A stretch of 64,000 bases of DNA, taken from Lingula anatina. Lineage: Eukaryota > Brachiopoda > Lingulata > Lingulida > Lingulidae. A program made the position numbers and the translations under genes. Under the pieces are notes generated by a model, which saw only the letters and a list, made by a program, of their open reading frames with translations, was not told where the DNA came from and did not search any database. The DNA is taken from contig NW_019775525.1 in the NCBI RefSeq assembly GCF_001039355.2, positions 311,502 to 375,501 of the forward strand, written 5' to 3'. Positions within the stretch are counted from its first letter, which is position 1; each line of letters opens with the position of its first letter. Below, piece after piece: positions 60,414-64,000 of this stretch.

Positions 60414-63400
60414 ATGGCATTTCGACGAGGTGTAAGGCTAGCGGGCAGATTACTTAAATATGGAGCTATCATACATTGCACGGCAGAGTTTGTTGGACAT
60501 ATCACAGTGGTCAGTCACAGTGCAGCAGAACTTCAACTGGCAATTAAAACAAAAATTTTAACGCATGAATTGGATAGAGTCTAAGTGAATTGATTATTGT
60601 GATAACGTTAAAATGGTAGTTTAGTCAAAGACTTACCCCTGTATGATAGTTTAAACTTCATGAAATCAATCCCTATTGTTAAAAACACATATATAATCTG
60701 ACCTACTTAAAATAATATTTTACATTTTATTGATAGTTAAGAATATAACCCTGTTTTCACCACTCAACATACTGGCATGCAAATGTATTCCTAGTCTGTT
60801 CAGCATTTTATTGGTGGTTGGGAATATTGCCCTGATTTCACCACTCAATATACTGGCACTGCAATTATATCCCTATTCTGTTCAGCTCTTGAATATGGGT
60901 TCAAGGAGTTTCAACAGTTTCTGTTAAAACTCCTTGATCATATATATGAGATCCATTTCAGCTCTCACATATTGATAAATAGTGTATAACAAAAAGCCAT
61001 CAGATCTATTTCTCGAGATTTCAAATCCCATGATCTTCTTTGTACTACTGTATGTAGTATGTAGCACGAAAATTCATGCGTTAGCACTCCTATTGACGAT
61101 TCTGACATGTACTGGCTGTGCTAACAACACAGCCAGTACATGTCAGAATTGTCAATAGGAGTGCTAACGCATGAATTTCCGTGCTATGTAGTATGACCAG
61201 AATGTAATATAGCTTAAAACTCCCTACCCTAGGGGTTCAGAGGATGGGGCAGTTGTTTAGTTTTTATTTACAAAGTGGTTTAGGTGTTGGTGCCATCTAT
61301 ACCACCTGACTCCTACCTTACTTAAGTGAGAAATGCCATATTTTTGCCAAGGTTATTCAAACTGTGAATCCAAAATTATGGCAACCTCTTCCTAACAACT
61401 TAACAGAAGTAGATGTTTTACTGTTCCCTCAGGCAAGAGGTATTCATTCTTTGTTCACAATACCAAGGCCTGGATAAAAAAATGGGAAATATCTCTGCAC
61501 TGTATTTAGCTAATGACAATAAAGATGGCCTTGCTGATGCCCCTGAATTTATATTATGACTTTAAACAATAAAACAATGAATATTGTAATATAGTTAGTG
61601 CCAGTTAATAACAACATAACATTGTCAGCAACAGCTAGGAAGGTAGTTAGCAAATTGTAGGTACTTACATTGATTTAAAGTTGAAAGGCATATATTATTA
61701 ATGAATGATAATGATAATTTTATTTTTTCAGTGTCATGGGTCATCTATGGAGCCTACTATTAAAGGTGGGGATGTTGTAATCGTAGAGAAGATCAGCATT
61801 AACTTTCAAAATATAGAAAGGTATGTTGGGTTACTTTCAGTGGATTGTAATTTTTCCATAAAGACACTATGAGAGCATTTACAACAGATGATTCTTGGAT
61901 ATACTGATCTGTGCATCGAATATGGCGTCCCCACATGAAACAAGATTAGTTTTGTTTGGTATAAAAAAGCATGTTGCTTTGTAAAATTGACATAATAGAA
62001 TTATTTTGAAGAAGATTATTGAATTTTTGGCATATATTTTGGCAACATTCTCCCCATAAGTGTCAAAGTGTACTTTTGCTTTCTTATTTACTGTGTGGCT
62101 TTGTTTGGTGAAAAGGCAGGTTTCTTTCACAAAGCGGCAAGATTGGATTATTGTTATATATATATTTTTTTCAATTACATTGATTTACAGTTTATTGAGT
62201 TGGCAGTATTTTAGGATGCGCTAATTAATACTATTGACTAACCCTGACCAAAGATTTGCTATGCAATATTACTTTTTCAGGGGAGATGTAGTACTATGCA
62301 GATCTCCAGTGGATCCTAGAACATTGGTAATGAAACGAGTCACTTTGATTGAAGGTGATGTGTTGGATAAAACTTCAACTTCACCTTTTCTAGCTAAGGT
62401 AAGAATGCATTAGAACATAGTCGAGATAAGGATGCTAAAACAGTACTTATATTATATAACCATTATATATGTTGTTATAATTTGGAAAGTAAGAGAGATA
62501 TAGCTTCAGATATAACTCTTCATTTTTGCAGAAAAAGTACCATAAAATGAATTTTCTCATACATACCAGTGGTTAATGAACCCATTCCGATACTAGTTTG
62601 TTTTTTTTTCTTTTATAAGATTAAGATTTTTGTAAAAATTACTGAAGAGATTATTATAAAGGGTGTGCACAATCTCACAATATCCATCGAAATCTTGGGT
62701 AACCTATTTTAAAATGGTGGGAAGACAAAGACAACAGAACATGACAAAGATAATGGTGCAGCAGGATCCAGAGAGTGTTTCATGTACATCAACTGTCATA
62801 TTACTTTTATAAGCACACGTTTAAATATGCATGTCTGACCAGCATATCAAAGTTCAGCAGCTTGACTAACTTCCCTCTGGTATTAACTTCATTTTACTTC
62901 TTGTTCAGCTTCCTGGTAACTTAAAAACTATCTGTTTTCTTTGTTTTTACATTTCTGGATCTGGGATTACTTTTGTCTCTTCAGGTGCCCACAGGTCATG
63001 TATGGTTAGAGGGGGATAATACAGAGCAGTCTAAAGACTCTAATGACTATGGTCCTGTACCATATGGGCTTCTCCAAGGAAAAGTCTTGTTGAAGGTACA
63101 GTAGATGTAGGAGCAATGTGTTTTGTTGCTAGTTACAAGAGCCAAACCATATTTCTGTTTTAGTCAAAATTAGTCATAATCTGTTCAGACATTATGTGTT
63201 GTTAAAGTGCAAGTTAAATACCGAAAAGAAGTGGAGCCGAGGTAGTTATAGATATATTTATATGCATATATATATCCCTGGATGATATAGTAATTTTCAC
63301 ATGAAAGTTATTATGGAAGTGAAGATTGTTAAAATTTTCAAGAAACTTAAAAAGTCTTTTATGAATTTTTTGTTGTTGATGTTTTATGTTGTTTGTTGCT

Positions 63401-63535
63401 TGGTTGTTTTATTTATGTATTCATGTATGTACCAGTTTTGCTGTCTAGCTTTTTGGTAAATTGCATTTGTATTATTTTATTCAGGTATTTCCTATAAACA
63501 GGTTTGGACTACTAAAAGACAAATGCCTGGATTGA
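60414..63535 (+). CDS. IMMP1L: IMMP1L: mitochondrial inner membrane peptidase subunit 1
   Basis: Five exons, 60414-60509, 61732-61820, 62281-62398, 62985-63095, 63485-63535, give 154 aa (human 166). The family is the S26 signal peptidase that removes inner-membrane sorting signals in the intermembrane space as part of the IMP complex. Exon 1 was found by matching the expected N-terminus: MAFRRGVRLAGRLLKYGAII then HCTAEFVGHITV, the short membrane anchor. Exon 2 carries the catalytic serine in GSSMEPT (Ser37), exon 3 the catalytic lysine in VMKRV (Lys80), and exon 4 the box GHVWLEGDN. The spacing of Ser and Lys equals that of human Ser40 and Lys83. All junctions keep frame. The C-terminus after FGLLKD is shorter than in human. 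Confidence 0.95.
60724..60885 (+). repeat. Two diverged tandem units of about 81 bp
   Basis: In IMMP1L intron 1. Both units run TTTTATTG.T.GTT.., CCCTG.TTTCACCACTCAA, ATACTGGCA, TATTC/TATCCCTA..CTGTTCAGC. They differ at roughly one base in six. Confidence 0.75.
60901..60937. repeat. 37-base near-perfect hairpin
   Basis: TCAAGGAGTTT..AACAG, loop TTT, CTGTT..AAACTCCTTGA: 16 of 17 arm positions pair. It directly follows the tandem units in IMMP1L intron 1. Confidence 0.8.
61062..61186. mobile_element. 125-bp palindromic element with 9-bp target-site duplication
   Basis: Two arms of about 59 bp (left TAGCACGAAAATTCATGCGT.., right its near-exact reverse complement) surround a six-to-seven-base centre (CTAACAA). 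The element is flanked by direct TGTAGTATG repeats (61053-61061 and 61187-61195). Nine-base duplications occur with Mutator-type elements, among others. The ends resemble the element at 15329-15970. It sits in IMMP1L intron 1. Confidence 0.85.
61340..61470 (+). pseudogene. Possible decayed LINE open-reading-frame tail
   Basis: One frame reads VNPKLWQPLPNNL, which resembles the PKLWNSLP signature near the C-terminus of many non-LTR retrotransposon proteins, with a hydrophobic stretch and Phe/Leu-rich end after it. No reverse-transcriptase core is visible upstream, and the palindromic element interrupts the region. Weak call. Confidence 0.3.
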
Positions 63536-64000
63536 ACAGCCGTGTCCTTGCCCCTGTGTATGGAACTCTCACAAGAGGAGCTGTGCAATCACTTTGGTTT
63601 GGATGTGTCAGAAAAAGGAACCAAAGACATAGCACTGTGCTGTGGTCTCAGTTTGGAATTCTCGAAACAAGGACTGCCATCACTTCATTTGTCTGCCAAC
63701 CATCAAAAGAAATATTGTACTTGGCACCTTAACTGTGATATTCCAATGAAAAGGATTTGAAAAGGCAAGGTTATTGAGTCCTTCAGTAACCTTTTGGATT
63801 TAGGGATTTTCTTCAGGCCCTGCACAATTGGCTATTACTGGACTAGCTTGGTGCTACCTGTGTACACATGTTGAGTCAGATGTTATATTTGGTAGTGTGA
63901 GTCCATCTTTGATTAAGCCTTTGACTTTTGTATTAATATTTTCAGTACTTGTTTAAATCAGATTCTTAAAACCACTATTGTGTCAGTGACATTCTCAGCT
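63536..64000 (+). other. IMMP1L 3' region
   Basis: No further coding exon is evident after the stop codon at 63533-63535. Overlapping short open frames at 63523-63760 show no domain. No AATAAA was seen before the window ends, so the transcript end may lie outside. Confidence 0.4.

Noticed and set aside
63523-63760. Separate gene after IMMP1L
   Set aside because: The open frames overlap the last IMMP1L codons or its 3' UTR in other phases and have no recognisable domain.

Overview
This is a eukaryotic, animal window: intron-rich genes with GT-AG junctions, AT-rich introns and intergenic DNA, many short transposon-like repeats, and a single undetermined base (N) inside a duplicated block. The gene set (FICD, DDX51, DNAAF11, IMMP1L), the small genes with introns of a few hundred bases, the frequent palindromic word ACATGTA, and a dispersed repeat of a kind common in marine animals suggest a marine invertebrate, most likely a mollusc or another lophotrochozoan. 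The species cannot be fixed from sequence alone.

Layout: (1) 493-9224 (+) a 21-exon ankyrin-repeat protein of about 703 aa. I do not recognise it as a named family; every intron is phase 0 and many exons carry about one ankyrin unit. (2) 12501-14523 (-) FICD, the ER Fic-domain AMP-transferase, in two exons. (3) 14723-27297 (+) DDX51, a nucleolar DEAD-box helicase, about 715 aa in 16 exons, divergent from FICD with only 199 bp between start codons. Its introns hold a tRNA-derived element, two DNA-transposon-like elements and a 1.35 kb tandem duplication that repeats the exon for helicase motifs V/VI. (4) 27.3-44.9 kb, a 17.6 kb stretch without a recognisable gene, holding several inverted-repeat elements and one isolated exon-like segment. 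(5) 44906-49189 (-) a medium-chain dehydrogenase/reductase of 341 aa in seven coding exons, with a probable 5' UTR exon near 52.1 kb. (6) 52549-53961 (+) DNAAF11 (LRRC6/tilB), an axonemal dynein assembly factor carried on one uninterrupted exon. (7) 53.96-60.4 kb, gene-poor, with a hAT-like MITE and diverged repeats. (8) 60414-63535 (+) IMMP1L, mitochondrial inner-membrane peptidase subunit 1, 154 aa in five exons.

The genes are ordinary cellular functions (ER proteostasis, ribosome biogenesis, redox, ciliary dynein assembly, mitochondrial processing) and do not form a pathway. Two pairs are divergent and probably share promoters: FICD/DDX51 and the dehydrogenase/DNAAF11. I found no new multi-gene system. 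The points most worth a second look are the ankyrin protein with its all-phase-0 exon architecture, the N-joined exon duplication in DDX51, the intronless DNAAF11, and the set of palindromic or foldback elements.
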